64,000 bases of DNA from Qipengyuania marincola (GTDB lineage Bacteria; Pseudomonadota; Alphaproteobacteria; Sphingomonadales; Sphingomonadaceae). Location of the stretch: assembly GCF_029688625.1 (NCBI RefSeq), contig NZ_JARULC010000002.1, forward strand, positions 310,001 to 374,000, given 5' to 3'. The position numbers and the translations under genes are program-made. The notes beneath the pieces were generated by a model. The model saw nothing but the letters and a program-made list of their open reading frames with translations. It was not told the DNA's origin and did not search any database. Of this stretch, positions 7,812 to 15,544 are shown in pieces (positions within the stretch are counted from its first letter, which is position 1; each line of letters opens with the position of its first letter).

Positions 7812-9623
7812 ATGACCGACCGGCATCCCTTCATCCTGCTCGACGATGCCCGGACAAGCGGTGCGGCAGACGCGCTGCTGTTCGAAAAGCCGCGCGAGGT
7901 CTTCGTCGCGCGACGGCCGGACGAGGTCGAACCGGTGCTGGCCGCGGCAGACGCCGCACGCCGCGACGGCGGCGAATTGGCGGGCTACATCGCCTATGAG
8001 GCCGGCCTTGCGCTGGAACCGAAACTGGCCGGGCTGGCCGCGGCGCGAACCGGCGGCGCGGGGCCGCTGGTATGGCTGGGCCTGTTCGACCCGCCCGTGC
8101 GGATTGCGGCTGGCGAAGTTCCAGGCTGGCTGAGTGGCCGCGCCAGGGGCACGGGGTCGGTCGGCCCGCTCGAACCGCAGATTTCACCGGGTGGCTACAC
8201 CGATGCGTTCACCGAATTGCAGCAGGCGATCGAGGCCGGCGATATCTATCAGGCCAATTTGACCTTTCCGCTCGCGGGGAATTTCACTGGCGATCCGCTC
8301 GGGCTTTATGCGGCGCTGCGACCGGCAGCGCAGGCGGGCTACGGCGGAATCGTGTTCGACGGCTCGCACTGGCTTCTCAGCCTCAGCCCCGAACTGTTCG
8401 TTTCGCTGAAGGGCCGCGAGGCGAAGGCCAAGCCGATGAAAGGGACGCGCCCGCGCATGCAGGACGCGTCGGCCGACCGCGCCATGGCGGAAGAACTTGC
8501 CGGATCGGTCAAGGACAAGGCCGAAAACCTGATGATCGTCGACTTGATGCGCAACGATCTCAGCCGGGTTGCCGAACCCGGCAGCGTGCGAGTGGACGAG
8601 CCCTTCGCCATCGAGAGCTACCCCACCGTACACCAGATGGTCAGCGTGGTGCGCGCGCAGCTGAAGCAGGGCGAAGGCGCGATCGATCTGGTCCGCGCAT
8701 TGTTCCCCTGCGGGTCGATCACGGGTGCCCCCAAGATCCGCGCCATGGAATTGATCGATGCGGTCGAGCGCGAACCGCGGGGGCCCTACTGCGGGGCGAT
8801 CGGGCGGATCGGCAGCGATGGCGATGCCGCCTTCAACGTGGCTATTCGCACTCTTCGCCTCACCGAGATCGAGAACGGACGCGGCAAGGCCGTGCTTGGC
8901 GTGGGCGGCGCGATTGTCGCCGACAGCGAGCCGCGCACCGAATGGCGCGAGGCCCTGCTCAAGGGGGCCTTCGTGCGCAAGTCGTCGCCCGAACACTCGG
9001 CGCCGCAGTTCGACCTCATCGAGACGATGCGGTTCACGCCGGACGAGGGTATCCCTATGCTAAAAGCGCATCTGGAGCGGATGAAAGCGAGCGCTGCGGA
9101 ACTCGGCTTTGCCTTCGACCGGCATGAGGCGCGCAACCAGCTCCACGCCCTGTGCTTTGTGCTCGACCAACCGAGCCGCGTCCGCCTCCTTGCCTCGCGA
9201 AGGGGCGCCATCGCGCTCGAGACGCTCGACATGCCCGTACCCTGGCCGCAGCCAGCGACCGCGATCGTCATGCCGTTGCCGGTCGATCCAGGCGACTGGC
9301 GCCTGCGCCACAAGACGTCCGACCGCGGCTTTTACGAGGACGCACATGCCATCGCCCGCCAGCGCGGCGCGCAGGAGGCAATCTTCGTGCGCGAAGACGG
9401 TCTGTTGACCGAAGGCTGCGTGACCAATCTTTTCGTGCGTGACGGGGATGGCGTGCTGCTCACCCCGCCCGCTCGCCTCGGCCTGTTGCCCGGCGTGCTG
9501 CGCCAGTCGCTGCTCGATAGCTGCGAGGCGCGGGAGTCCGAGCTGCGGATCGAGGATCTTGAAGACGGATTCTTCCTCGGCAATGGCCTGCGCCTGATGA
9601 TGGAGGCAAGGCTCAAGCGATGA
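7812..9623 (+). CDS. pabB: Aminodeoxychorismate synthase component I fused to aminodeoxychorismate lyase
   Basis: 603-aa fusion converting chorismate to p-aminobenzoate for folate synthesis. The N-terminal chorismate-binding half (about 1-370) has PMKGTRPR with K210, the lysine that separates PabB from anthranilate synthase, and [15 protein letters not shown] plus GPYCGAIG. The C-terminal half (about 385-603) is a fold-type IV PLP lyase with probable Schiff-base lysine K501 ([12 protein letters not shown]) and EGCVTNLF. A PabA amidotransferase must be encoded elsewhere. The ATG at 7812 is used because upstream sequence is antisense to the HerA-like gene. It overlaps the next gene by ATGA. Confidence 0.93.
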   Translation: MTDRHPFILLDDARTSGAADALLFEKPREVFVARRPDEVEPVLAAADAARRDGGELAGYIAYEAGLALEPKLAGLAAARTGGAGPLVWLGLFDPPVRIAAGEVPGWLSGRARGTGSVGPLEPQISPGGYTDAFTELQQAIEAGDIYQANLTFPLAGNFTGDPLGLYAALRPAAQAGYGGIVFDGSHWLLSLSPELFVSLKGREAKAKPMKGTRPRMQDASADRAMAEELAGSVKDKAENLMIVDLMRNDLSRVAEPGSVRVDEPFAIESYPTVHQMVSVVRAQLKQGEGAIDLVRALFPCGSITGAPKIRAMELIDAVEREPRGPYCGAIGRIGSDGDAAFNVAIRTLRLTEIENGRGKAVLGVGGAIVADSEPRTEWREALLKGAFVRKSSPEHSAPQFDLIETMRFTPDEGIPMLKAHLERMKASAAELGFAFDRHEARNQLHALCFVLDQPSRVRLLASRRGAIALETLDMPVPWPQPATAIVMPLPVDPGDWRLRHKTSDRGFYEDAHAIARQRGAQEAIFVREDGLLTEGCVTNLFVRDGDGVLLTPPARLGLLPGVLRQSLLDSCEARESELRIEDLEDGFFLGNGLRLMMEARLKR

Positions 9624-10282
9624 CGGACATTCCGATCCTCTTCGAAGACGGCGAAGCCTTGATCATCGACAAGCCGGGCGGTTTGCCGATCGAACGCCCG
9701 CGCAAGGGCGGCACCAGCCTCGAAGACCATTACGAAGCTCTCAAGCTGGGCTTTCAACGGGCGCCCGTCCCGGTCCACCGGATCGATACCGACACCAGCG
9801 GCTGCCTCCTGCTGGCGCGCAACCCCAAGGCGCTGAAGCGGTTCGCCAAGGCGTTCGAGGACCGGACGGTGAGCAAGCGCTATCTCGGCATTCTCGCCGG
9901 CATGCCCGACGATGCCGAAGGAACGATCGAGCTCTCGCTCGCCAAGATCAGCAGCGCCGAGAAGGGCTGGCGGATGATTGCGGCGAAGAAGGGCAAGCCC
10001 TCGGTCACCCACTGGAAGGTGCTGGATGCCAAGGACGGCCGCGCGCTGATCGAATTCCTGCCGGAAACCGGGCGCACACACCAGATCCGCGTCCATGCGC
10101 TTACCGGGCTCGGCATCCCGCTCCTCGGCGATCCGGTCTACGGCACCGGGAAAGGCGCGCCGAGAACCATGCTTCATGCGGCGGCACTCAGCGTTCCGCG
10201 CGAAGGCAAGCCGCCGGTCGAAGCTCTCGCTCCGCTGCCGCGCGACTTCGCTGCGCTCGGCTTTGCCGACGGCCAAGGGTAA
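9620..10282 (+). CDS. RluA-family pseudouridine synthase
   Basis: 220 aa. Catalyses uridine-to-pseudouridine conversion in RNA. The catalytic motif is HRIDTDTSG with nucleophile D56, followed by KRYLGILAG and a TGRTHQIRVH substrate loop near 150-160. It is short and lacks an S4 domain, so it resembles RluA/RluC-like single-domain members; the exact RNA target cannot be assigned. It is coupled to pabBC by a 4-nt overlap upstream and shares one nucleotide with arfB downstream, so folate synthesis and ribosome maintenance genes form one transcription unit. Confidence 0.9.
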   Translation: MTDIPILFEDGEALIIDKPGGLPIERPRKGGTSLEDHYEALKLGFQRAPVPVHRIDTDTSGCLLLARNPKALKRFAKAFEDRTVSKRYLGILAGMPDDAEGTIELSLAKISSAEKGWRMIAAKKGKPSVTHWKVLDAKDGRALIEFLPETGRTHQIRVHALTGLGIPLLGDPVYGTGKGAPRTMLHAAALSVPREGKPPVEALAPLPRDFAALGFADGQG

Positions 10283-10686
10283 TGGGCCGCATTGCCGATC
10301 GGGCAATGGAGATTGCCGAGGAGAAGTTCATCGCCTCGTCCGGCCCGGGCGGTCAGAACGTCAACAAGGTCGCGACCGCGGTGCAACTGCGCGTCGACGT
10401 CTTCCAGCTCGGCATGCCGCCCGACGCATTCGAGCGGCTGAAGGAGATCGCCGGCAGCAAGCTGACCAAGGGCGGCGAGATCGTGCTTACCGCCAATGAA
10501 TACCGCACGCAGGAGCAGAACCGCGAGGCCGCGCGCGAGCGCATGCTGGCGCTGCTTTCCGAAGCGCTCACGCCGCCCAAGAAGCGCGCCAAGAGCCGCG
10601 TGAACCGTGTTGGCAAGGTGAAACGCCTGAAGGCCAAGAAGGCGCGCGGCGACGTGAAGGCGAAACGGGGGCCGGTGAAGCTCTAG
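10282..10686 (+). CDS. arfB: Alternative ribosome-rescue factor ArfB (YaeJ), peptidyl-tRNA hydrolase
   Basis: 134 aa. Carries the release-factor GGQ tripeptide (G23 G24 Q25, in SSGPGGQNVNK) that hydrolyses peptidyl-tRNA on stalled ribosomes. It lacks codon-recognition domains. The basic C-terminal tail (about 98-134, Lys/Arg-rich with KVKRLKAKKARG) is the part known to enter the empty mRNA channel in ArfB. Full length for the family. It is followed directly by a strong intrinsic terminator, so the pabBC-rluA-arfB unit ends here. Confidence 0.92.
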   Translation: MGRIADRAMEIAEEKFIASSGPGGQNVNKVATAVQLRVDVFQLGMPPDAFERLKEIAGSKLTKGGEIVLTANEYRTQEQNREAARERMLALLSEALTPPKKRAKSRVNRVGKVKRLKAKKARGDVKAKRGPVKL

Positions 10687-10717
10687 CTCGCGCTTGACTT
10701 TTCCGCGTGAATCACAC

Positions 10718-10765
10718 AAAGGGCGCGCCGGACGGCGGTGCTCGACGCGCCGCCCTTATTTTTTC
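10718..10765 (+). terminator. Rho-independent terminator after arfB
   Basis: AAAGGGCGCGCC (10718-10729) can pair with GCGCCGCCCTT (10747-10757) with one bulge, and is followed by ATTTTTTC. This is the classical GC stem plus U-tract arrangement, and it separates arfB from rpmG. A TTGACT hexamer lies just upstream at 10694-10699, but no convincing -10 accompanies it. Confidence 0.72.
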
Positions 10766-10804
10766 GGCCGCGAACCGGCCTCACAGGATCTTTAGGAACA
10801 CGCC

Positions 10805-10972
10805 ATGGCGAAGCCCGCAACCGTCAAGATCAAGCTCGTCTCGACTGCCGACACGGGTTTCTATTACGTGACGAAGAAGAACCCCCGGAACCACACCGAG
10901 AAGTTCACCTTCCGCAAGTACGATCCCGTCGTGCGCAAGCATGTCGAGTTCAAGGAAGCGAAGATCAAGTAA
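10805..10972 (+). CDS. rpmG: 50S ribosomal protein L33
   Basis: 55 aa. [18 protein letters not shown] begins the standard L33 sequence, continuing [11 protein letters not shown] and ending VEFKEAKIK. It lacks the CxxC pairs of zinc-binding L33, so this is the zinc-independent (C-) form. The ATG at 10805 follows an AGGA at about 8 nt spacing. It is monocistronic between the arfB terminator and lolA. Confidence 0.95.
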   Translation: MAKPATVKIKLVSTADTGFYYVTKKNPRNHTEKFTFRKYDPVVRKHVEFKEAKIK

Positions 10973-11056
10973 TCTTCCGGGCCGGGCTTTTTCCTGAATG
11001 AGGGGAACTAGCCGGGTTCAGAGACGGTTCAATGCTCCGACCCTAGACCACGGAGC

Positions 11057-11716
11057 ATGAGCACCTTGTCTTTCAAATCGAAATCGATCCGCGCCGCGCT
11101 TGCTCTTGGAGTAGCTGCGGCGCTTCCTGCGTCCGCAATCCTGGCTCCGGCCCCGGTAGAAGCCGCCGCCGGCGACCTCGACCGTGCGGTCGCGGCCCTG
11201 CGCGGCATTTCAACGATGAAGGCCGACTTCGTCCAGACCGATCGCAACGGCCAGTCGGTGTCAGGCGTCATGACGCTCAAGCGCCCCGGCAAGATCCGCT
11301 TCCAATACCAGAAGGGCGTGCCGATGCTCGTCGTTTCGAACGGGAAGTCGATGTATCTGGTCGATTACGAGGTCAACCAGGTCCAGCGCTGGCCGATCAC
11401 CAACTCGCCGCTCGGCGCGCTGCTCGATCCCAATCGCGATGTGAAGAAATACGGTAAGCTGGTCGATACCGGCCATCCCGATGTCGTCAGCATCGAGGTG
11501 CGCGATCCCAAGCGACCCGAGTTCGGCGTGATCACGATGATCTTCGCCCGCGATGCCAGCGCGCCGGGTGGCCTGCAGCTGACGCACTGGGTAGCGCTCG
11601 ATTCGCAGAATCACCGCACGACCGTGCGGCTGAAGAACCAGCGCTACGGCGTCTCCGTTGCTGACAGCGCGTTCACCTTCAAGGATCCGCGCCGATCATC
11701 CCGTCGTCCGGGGTGA
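11057..11716 (+). CDS. lolA: LolA-family outer-membrane lipoprotein carrier
   Basis: 219 aa with a signal peptide (Lys-rich start, hydrophobic 14-34, cleavage near VEAAA at about 37). LolA carries lipoproteins across the periplasm from LolCDE to the outer membrane in a half-barrel with a hydrophobic cavity. Family features include TMKADFVQTDRNGQSVSGVMTL, the GKIRFQY strand and a C-terminal FTFKDPR. The tail has an unusual Arg/Ser-rich ending. LolB is absent, as is usual in alphaproteobacteria. Confidence 0.86.
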   Translation: MSTLSFKSKSIRAALALGVAAALPASAILAPAPVEAAAGDLDRAVAALRGISTMKADFVQTDRNGQSVSGVMTLKRPGKIRFQYQKGVPMLVVSNGKSMYLVDYEVNQVQRWPITNSPLGALLDPNRDVKKYGKLVDTGHPDVVSIEVRDPKRPEFGVITMIFARDASAPGGLQLTHWVALDSQNHRTTVRLKNQRYGVSVADSAFTFKDPRRSSRRPG

Positions 11717-11770
11717 ACGGTTCGGCGGCCTTAGGTTGTATATTTACGACATTTCGCAGGCCTTCGTTCA

Positions 11771-11799
11771 TTGAAGAGCAAGCGCTACAGTCGTAATTT
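11771..11799 (+). promoter_or_regulatory. Sigma-70-like promoter for the candidate sRNA
   Basis: TTGAAG (11771-11776) and TAATTT (11794-11799) are separated by 17 bp, a good housekeeping match in a GC-rich genome. No CDS follows within the transcript predicted to start near 11806. The first downstream structure is the terminator at 11892-11927, so the promoter appears dedicated to a short RNA. Confidence 0.5.
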
Positions 11800-11805
11800 G
11801 CATTT

Positions 11806-11927
11806 GCGAGACGACGAGAGGGCGGTTTCCCCCCTGTTGACCCCCTCATCCTGGTTCGCCTCGTTCCAAGCGTGACGAACGCTCACAAGGAACCCCCGTG
11901 CCAATGCCCCCGGCGCGGGGGTTTTTT
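11806..11927 (+). ncRNA. Candidate small RNA (about 122 nt) between lolA and xth
   Basis: Bounded by a sigma-70-like promoter and a strong intrinsic terminator with no ORF between. It contains two C-rich, potentially single-stranded anti-Shine-Dalgarno-like stretches (CCCCCCTGTTGACCCCCTC, 11829-11847). A compact hairpin follows (TTCC 11864-11867 with GGAA 11889-11892; AGCGT 11869-11873 with ACGCT 11879-11883), then the terminator stem. CU/C-rich loops of this type characterise trans-acting riboregulators in alphaproteobacteria. Exact 5' end and targets are unknown, and no known RNA family was recognised. Confidence 0.5.
11892..11927 (+). terminator. Rho-independent terminator of the candidate sRNA
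   Basis: ACCCCCGTGCC (11892-11902) pairs with GGCGCGGGGGT (11912-11922) through 11 positions, including one G-U pair, with a 9-nt loop. It is followed by a run of six T (11922-11927). It also insulates xth (start 12009) from upstream transcription. Confidence 0.8.
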
Positions 11928-12008
11928 GTGTTTGGTGGGGGCGTGGGCTGGTGCCGGGCGCAGGACAAGGCGCTAGCCTTGGCCGGTTAGACGCCATAAG
12001 GACGCCCC

Positions 12009-12800
12009 ATGGTTTCTGTCGCTACCTGGAACATCAATTCCGTCCGCCTTCGCATGCCGATCGTCGAGCGCTTCCTGAGAGAACAGGCGCCCGATGTGCT
12101 CTGCCTGCAGGAGATCAAGTGCCAGGAGCACCAGTTCCCCTATGACGCCTTTCGCGCGCTTGGTTACGAGCATTTCGCGGTCCACGGGCAGAAGGGCTAT
12201 CACGGTGTCGCGACGGTCGCGAAGACGCCGCTGAAAGAGTTCTCCCGTTACGATTGGCAGGACAATGGCGAGGCGCGGCATGTCGGAGTGGAGCTTGCCG
12301 ACCACCAAGGGATGATCGTCGAGAACGTCTACGTCCCCGCCGGCGGCGACGAGCCGGACCGCGAGGTGAATCCCAAGTTCGGCCAGAAGCTCGACTTCCT
12401 CGAGCGCATGACGCGCTGGGCGGATGCGGTCGACCGTCCGACGCTGATTGTGGGCGATTTCAACATCGCCCCGCTCGATAGCGACGTGTGGAATCACAAG
12501 CAGCTCCTGAAGGTCGTCAGCCATACGCCGATCGAGGTCGACAGCCTGCAGCGCTTCATGGATGCGCATGGCTGGGCCGATATCGGACGCGAGCATATTC
12601 CGGATCCCGAACGCTACTACAGCTGGTGGAGCTATCGCGCCAAGGACTGGAAGGCGAACGATCGCGGGCGCAGGCTGGACCATATGTGGGCCAGCCCCGA
12701 GCTGGCGAAGCAGGCGACGGCGCATTCGGTGCACGAATATGCGCGCGACTGGGAAAAGCCGTCCGACCATGTGCCACTCGTCACGGAGTTCACGCTCTGA
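12009..12800 (+). CDS. xth: Exodeoxyribonuclease III (AP endonuclease)
   Basis: 263 aa. Mg-dependent exonuclease/AP endonuclease of base-excision repair. Catalytic elements seen are N8 in ATWNINS, E35 in LCLQEIKC, GDFNIAP near 148-154, and the terminal SDHVP with H254. Length and layout match the ExoA/XthA family. The stop is 12798-12800, and ribA begins in another frame overlapping it. Confidence 0.95.
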   Translation: MVSVATWNINSVRLRMPIVERFLREQAPDVLCLQEIKCQEHQFPYDAFRALGYEHFAVHGQKGYHGVATVAKTPLKEFSRYDWQDNGEARHVGVELADHQGMIVENVYVPAGGDEPDREVNPKFGQKLDFLERMTRWADAVDRPTLIVGDFNIAPLDSDVWNHKQLLKVVSHTPIEVDSLQRFMDAHGWADIGREHIPDPERYYSWWSYRAKDWKANDRGRRLDHMWASPELAKQATAHSVHEYARDWEKPSDHVPLVTEFTL

Positions 12801-13858
12801 GTGAGCCCAGCCCCTCCCGCCGGGCGGCACAGGCGGTCGACGCGCTGCGCCACGGCTGGCCGCTCGCCATCACCGGCGCGCCGGTCCTGCAGCCGGTCGA
12901 GACCGGTTTCGGCGAAATACGGGGGGAGGCGATGCTCGTGTCGGCGACGCGGGCGGCAACCCTCAAGCTCGCCAACCAGCTCGAGGCCGCCGTGCCGCGC
13001 CAGCCGGTGCTGATGCGCGCGGCGGAGAGCTTCGACCTTGGGGCGGCCCTGCTCGTCGCCGATCCCGCCATGGACTTGCACGAACCCCTCAAGGGGCCGT
13101 TCAAGGCGCTGCCACTCGATTGGGAACCGCAGGCCCGCGCCGCGCTCGAACTCGCCCGTATGGCAGGGATCCTGCCCGCGTTCCTCGTCGATCCAGCAGG
13201 CGCCACCGAACCGGTCCGCTTGGACGCCGCCGATGTCAGCCATTTCGCCGATGCAGCGCGGCTCCGCATCGCCACGCGCGCGAAGCTGCCTGTCGCTGCT
13301 GCCGAAGGGGCCCAGATCGTTGCGTTTCGCAGCCCCGACGATACGCGCGAGCATGTGGCGCTGGTCATCGGCACGGCGAGTACCCGACACGCCCCGCTGG
13401 TGCGCCTGCATTCCGAATGCCTTACCGGCGATATTCTCGGCAGCCTCAAATGCGACTGCGGACCGCAACTGGATGCGGCGCTCCACGCCATGGCAGCCGA
13501 GGCGGATCGCGGTGGCTGGGGCGTGCTGCTCTACATGCGGCAGGAGGGGCGCGGGATCGGGCTGGTCAACAAGCTGCGCGCCTATCGCCTGCAGGATCAG
13601 GGCTTCGACACGGTGGATGCCAATACGCGGCTGGGCTTGCCCGACGAGGCGCGCGATTTTCCGACTGCGGCAAGGATGCTGGAGCTGCTGGGGATCGACA
13701 CGATCCGGCTGATGACCAACAATCGCGCCAAGGTCGAGGCGCTGGAGGCCGAGGGAATTTCGGTGGCCGAGCGCGTGCCGCACAGCCTGCCCGACAACCC
13801 GCACAATGCGCGCTATCTCGCGACCAAGCGCGATCGCGCAGGGCACCTGCTACCATGA
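12797..13858 (+). CDS. ribA: GTP cyclohydrolase II (riboflavin synthesis), probable CTG start
   Basis: 353 aa as called. RibA opens GTP to 2,5-diamino-6-ribosylamino-pyrimidinone phosphate. The catalytic half (about 180-353) shows zinc ligands C208, C219, C221 (SECLTGDILGSLKCDCG) and the YMRQEGRGIGL loop. The N-terminal half (about 10-170) is the extra domain seen in long sphingomonad RibA proteins. The frame has no ATG/GTG/TTG near its conserved RRAAQAVDALRHGWP start. CTG at 12797 lies 8 nt after GGAG and overlaps the xth stop. The next in-frame ATG (about 12931) would delete that region. Confidence 0.88.
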   Translation: MSEPSPSRRAAQAVDALRHGWPLAITGAPVLQPVETGFGEIRGEAMLVSATRAATLKLANQLEAAVPRQPVLMRAAESFDLGAALLVADPAMDLHEPLKGPFKALPLDWEPQARAALELARMAGILPAFLVDPAGATEPVRLDAADVSHFADAARLRIATRAKLPVAAAEGAQIVAFRSPDDTREHVALVIGTASTRHAPLVRLHSECLTGDILGSLKCDCGPQLDAALHAMAAEADRGGWGVLLYMRQEGRGIGLVNKLRAYRLQDQGFDTVDANTRLGLPDEARDFPTAARMLELLGIDTIRLMTNNRAKVEALEAEGISVAERVPHSLPDNPHNARYLATKRDRAGHLLP

Positions 13859-14355
13859 GCGCGATCACCATCCGTCCCGAGCAGGCCGGCGACGAGACCG
13901 CGATCCGCGACCTGACCGAGACCGCCTTTCGCGACATGTCCTTCGCAGATGGTAATGAGCACGAGCTCGTCGATGCGCTGCGCCGGGACGGCGATCTTTT
14001 TCTGTCGCTGGTGGCCGAAGATACGGCGCGGATCGTCGGCCATGTAGCATTGTCGCCGGTCGCCATCTCGGACGGGAGCAAGGGCTGGTACGGTCTTGGC
14101 CCGATCAGCGTCTCGCCCGACCTCCAACGGCAGGGTATCGGCTTTCGGCTGATGAAGCGCGCGATTGCGGACATGCGCGCGATGGATGCCAAGGGCATCG
14201 TGCTGCTCGGCGCCCCGGACTACTACGCGCGGTTCGGTTTCGAGCAGGATGAACAGCTTCGCTATCCGGGACCGCCGGCCGAATATTTCCAGCGACTGGT
14301 TCTCAGTGGCGATCCGCCCAGCGGAATCGTCAGCTACGCGCCCGCCTTCGGCTGA
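13855..14355 (+). CDS. GNAT family N-acetyltransferase
   Basis: 166 aa. Acetyl-CoA binding motif A is PDLQRQGIGFRLMKRAI (about 85-100), preceded by the YGLGPISV strand. The ending LGAPDYYARFGFEQ is typical of the YhbS-like subgroup of putative N-acetyltransferases. Substrate is unknown. The ATG at 13855 overlaps the ribA stop by 4 nt, so it is co-translated with ribA. Its 3' end overlaps the convergent psd gene by 22 nt. Confidence 0.88.
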   Translation: MSAITIRPEQAGDETAIRDLTETAFRDMSFADGNEHELVDALRRDGDLFLSLVAEDTARIVGHVALSPVAISDGSKGWYGLGPISVSPDLQRQGIGFRLMKRAIADMRAMDAKGIVLLGAPDYYARFGFEQDEQLRYPGPPAEYFQRLVLSGDPPSGIVSYAPAFG

Positions 14356-15194
14356 AGTCTCCGGCCGATTGCTTCTCCCATGCGCACGGTGCTGGCGGCA
14401 GCCAGCTCGTCGCGCCAGACAACACGGCCCGGCTCGAACAGCAAGACCACTGTCGAGCCCAGGAAGAACCGGCCCATCTCGTCGCCGCTGGCCAGCGATA
14501 CGTCACGCGCCGAGAAATCCTCGTGGACGAGTTTCGGAGCATGGGCCTCGACGCGACCCGACCACACCGTTTCGATCCCCGCGACGATCATCGCGCCGAC
14601 CATGACGCTTGCGAAATGGCCGACGGGGCCTTCGAACTGGCAGGCCAATCTCTCGTTGCGTGCGAACAGGCCATCGACGTTTTCTGCCGTTACCTGGTTC
14701 ACGCTGAACAGGTCGCCCGGCACATAGGTCGTCGATCGCAGCGTGCCGGCGGCCGGCATGTGGACGCGGTGATAGTCGCGCGGGGACAGGTAGATCGTTG
14801 CGAAGCTGCCCCCTTCGTATCGCTCCGCCGCCTCTGCATCACCGCCGAGCAGCTGCCGCGCAGTGAAGGCCCGGCCCTTCGCCTGGAAAATCTCGCCCCG
14901 CTCGATCGTGCCGATCTGGCTGATCGCGCCATCGGCGGGCGACAGAATGAACGCGTCCGCATCGGCCAGCGGTCGGGCGCCGGGCTTGAGCTCGCGCGTG
15001 AAGAAATCGTTGAAGCTCGTGAACTGGCCCACGCTGCGCGCCGCCTGCGACATGTCGATATCGTAGGTCTCGATGAACCGGCGGATCAGGCGATCCCGCA
15101 GCCAGGGCGTTTCGCTGGAGGCGAATTTCCCGGCCAGCCGCGAGACGGCGTGATGCGGCAGGGCGCGTTGGAGCAGGATGAAGGGGAAGGACAT
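14334..15194 (-). CDS. psd: Phosphatidylserine decarboxylase, pyruvoyl-dependent
   Basis: 286 aa inner-membrane-associated enzyme making phosphatidylethanolamine. Key motifs are FTSFNDFFTRELKPGARP (about 58-75), LSPADGAI, the YLSPRDYHRVHMP histidine segment (about 135-147), and the self-cleavage site LGST with S247, the residue that becomes the pyruvoyl group. This is the long, proenzyme-type Psd. It lies downstream of the DksA-like gene on the same strand with a 26-nt gap. It is convergent with, and slightly overlaps, the GNAT gene. Confidence 0.94.
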   Translation of the reverse strand: MSFPFILLQRALPHHAVSRLAGKFASSETPWLRDRLIRRFIETYDIDMSQAARSVGQFTSFNDFFTRELKPGARPLADADAFILSPADGAISQIGTIERGEIFQAKGRAFTARQLLGGDAEAAERYEGGSFATIYLSPRDYHRVHMPAAGTLRSTTYVPGDLFSVNQVTAENVDGLFARNERLACQFEGPVGHFASVMVGAMIVAGIETVWSGRVEAHAPKLVHEDFSARDVSLASGDEMGRFFLGSTVVLLFEPGRVVWRDELAAASTVRMGEAIGRRLQPKAGA

Positions 15195-15220
15195 GATCGG
15201 GCCTTGGCGCGCCAGCCGGG

Positions 15221-15484
15221 TCAGCGCAACTGGCTATCCTTGCTGCCCCGCCGATTGATGCCTGACTGGCGCTGCGCGCTGTCCCGCCCCGACTGGCATT
15301 CGACGCAGGTGCGCACGCCGGGCAGCGCATCGCGACGCTTCTTGGGAATGGCCTCTCCGCATTCGTCGCAGTACTTCGCGCTCTCGCCCGTAGGCATGCG
15401 CGAGCGCGCGGCGTTGACCGCATCGCTGACCGTGTCGTCGATCTGGTCCTGAACCGCGCCGTCGCGCGCCCATCCGCCGGCCAT
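15221..15484 (-). CDS. DksA/TraR-family zinc-finger protein
   Basis: 87 aa. A C4 finger is formed by C39, C42, C60 and C63 (CDECGEAIPKKRR...CVEC), as in short DksA-like proteins that enter the RNA polymerase secondary channel. The acidic coiled-coil tip region is short, as in TraR-type members, so a ppGpp-independent regulator is possible. Upstream there is a GAAAC-N16-CGTT element resembling a general-stress sigma EcfG promoter, and psd lies downstream on the same strand. Confidence 0.88.
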   Translation of the reverse strand: MAGGWARDGAVQDQIDDTVSDAVNAARSRMPTGESAKYCDECGEAIPKKRRDALPGVRTCVECQSGRDSAQRQSGINRRGSKDSQLR

Positions 15485-15506
15485 GAGAACTCTCCTTTAT
15501 CCGTCC

Positions 15507-15531
15507 AACGAGAGGCGGACGTGGTGGTTTC
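15507..15531 (-). promoter_or_regulatory. Candidate sigma-EcfG (general stress) promoter
   Basis: On the minus strand GAAAC (15531-15527) and CGTT (15510-15507) are separated by 16 nt, close to the alphaproteobacterial GGAAC-N16/17-CGTT consensus with one -35 mismatch. Transcription would begin near 15500, just upstream of the DksA-like gene start at 15484. Single-mismatch matches of this length can occur by chance. Confidence 0.38.
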
Positions 15532-15544
15532 TCAAGGTCTTTCC

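Noticed and set aside
10694-10699. TTGACT as a -35 for rpmG
   Set aside because: No acceptable -10 at 16-18 bp, and the arfB terminator lies between it and rpmG.
10738-11001. 87-aa frame overlapping rpmG
   Set aside because: Different frame from the perfect L33 sequence at 10805-10972; also starts inside the terminator.
11717-12008. tRNA or 6S RNA in the lolA-xth gap
   Set aside because: No cloverleaf or TTCGAAT T-loop, and no long closing stem as in 6S; only a small-RNA call is supportable.
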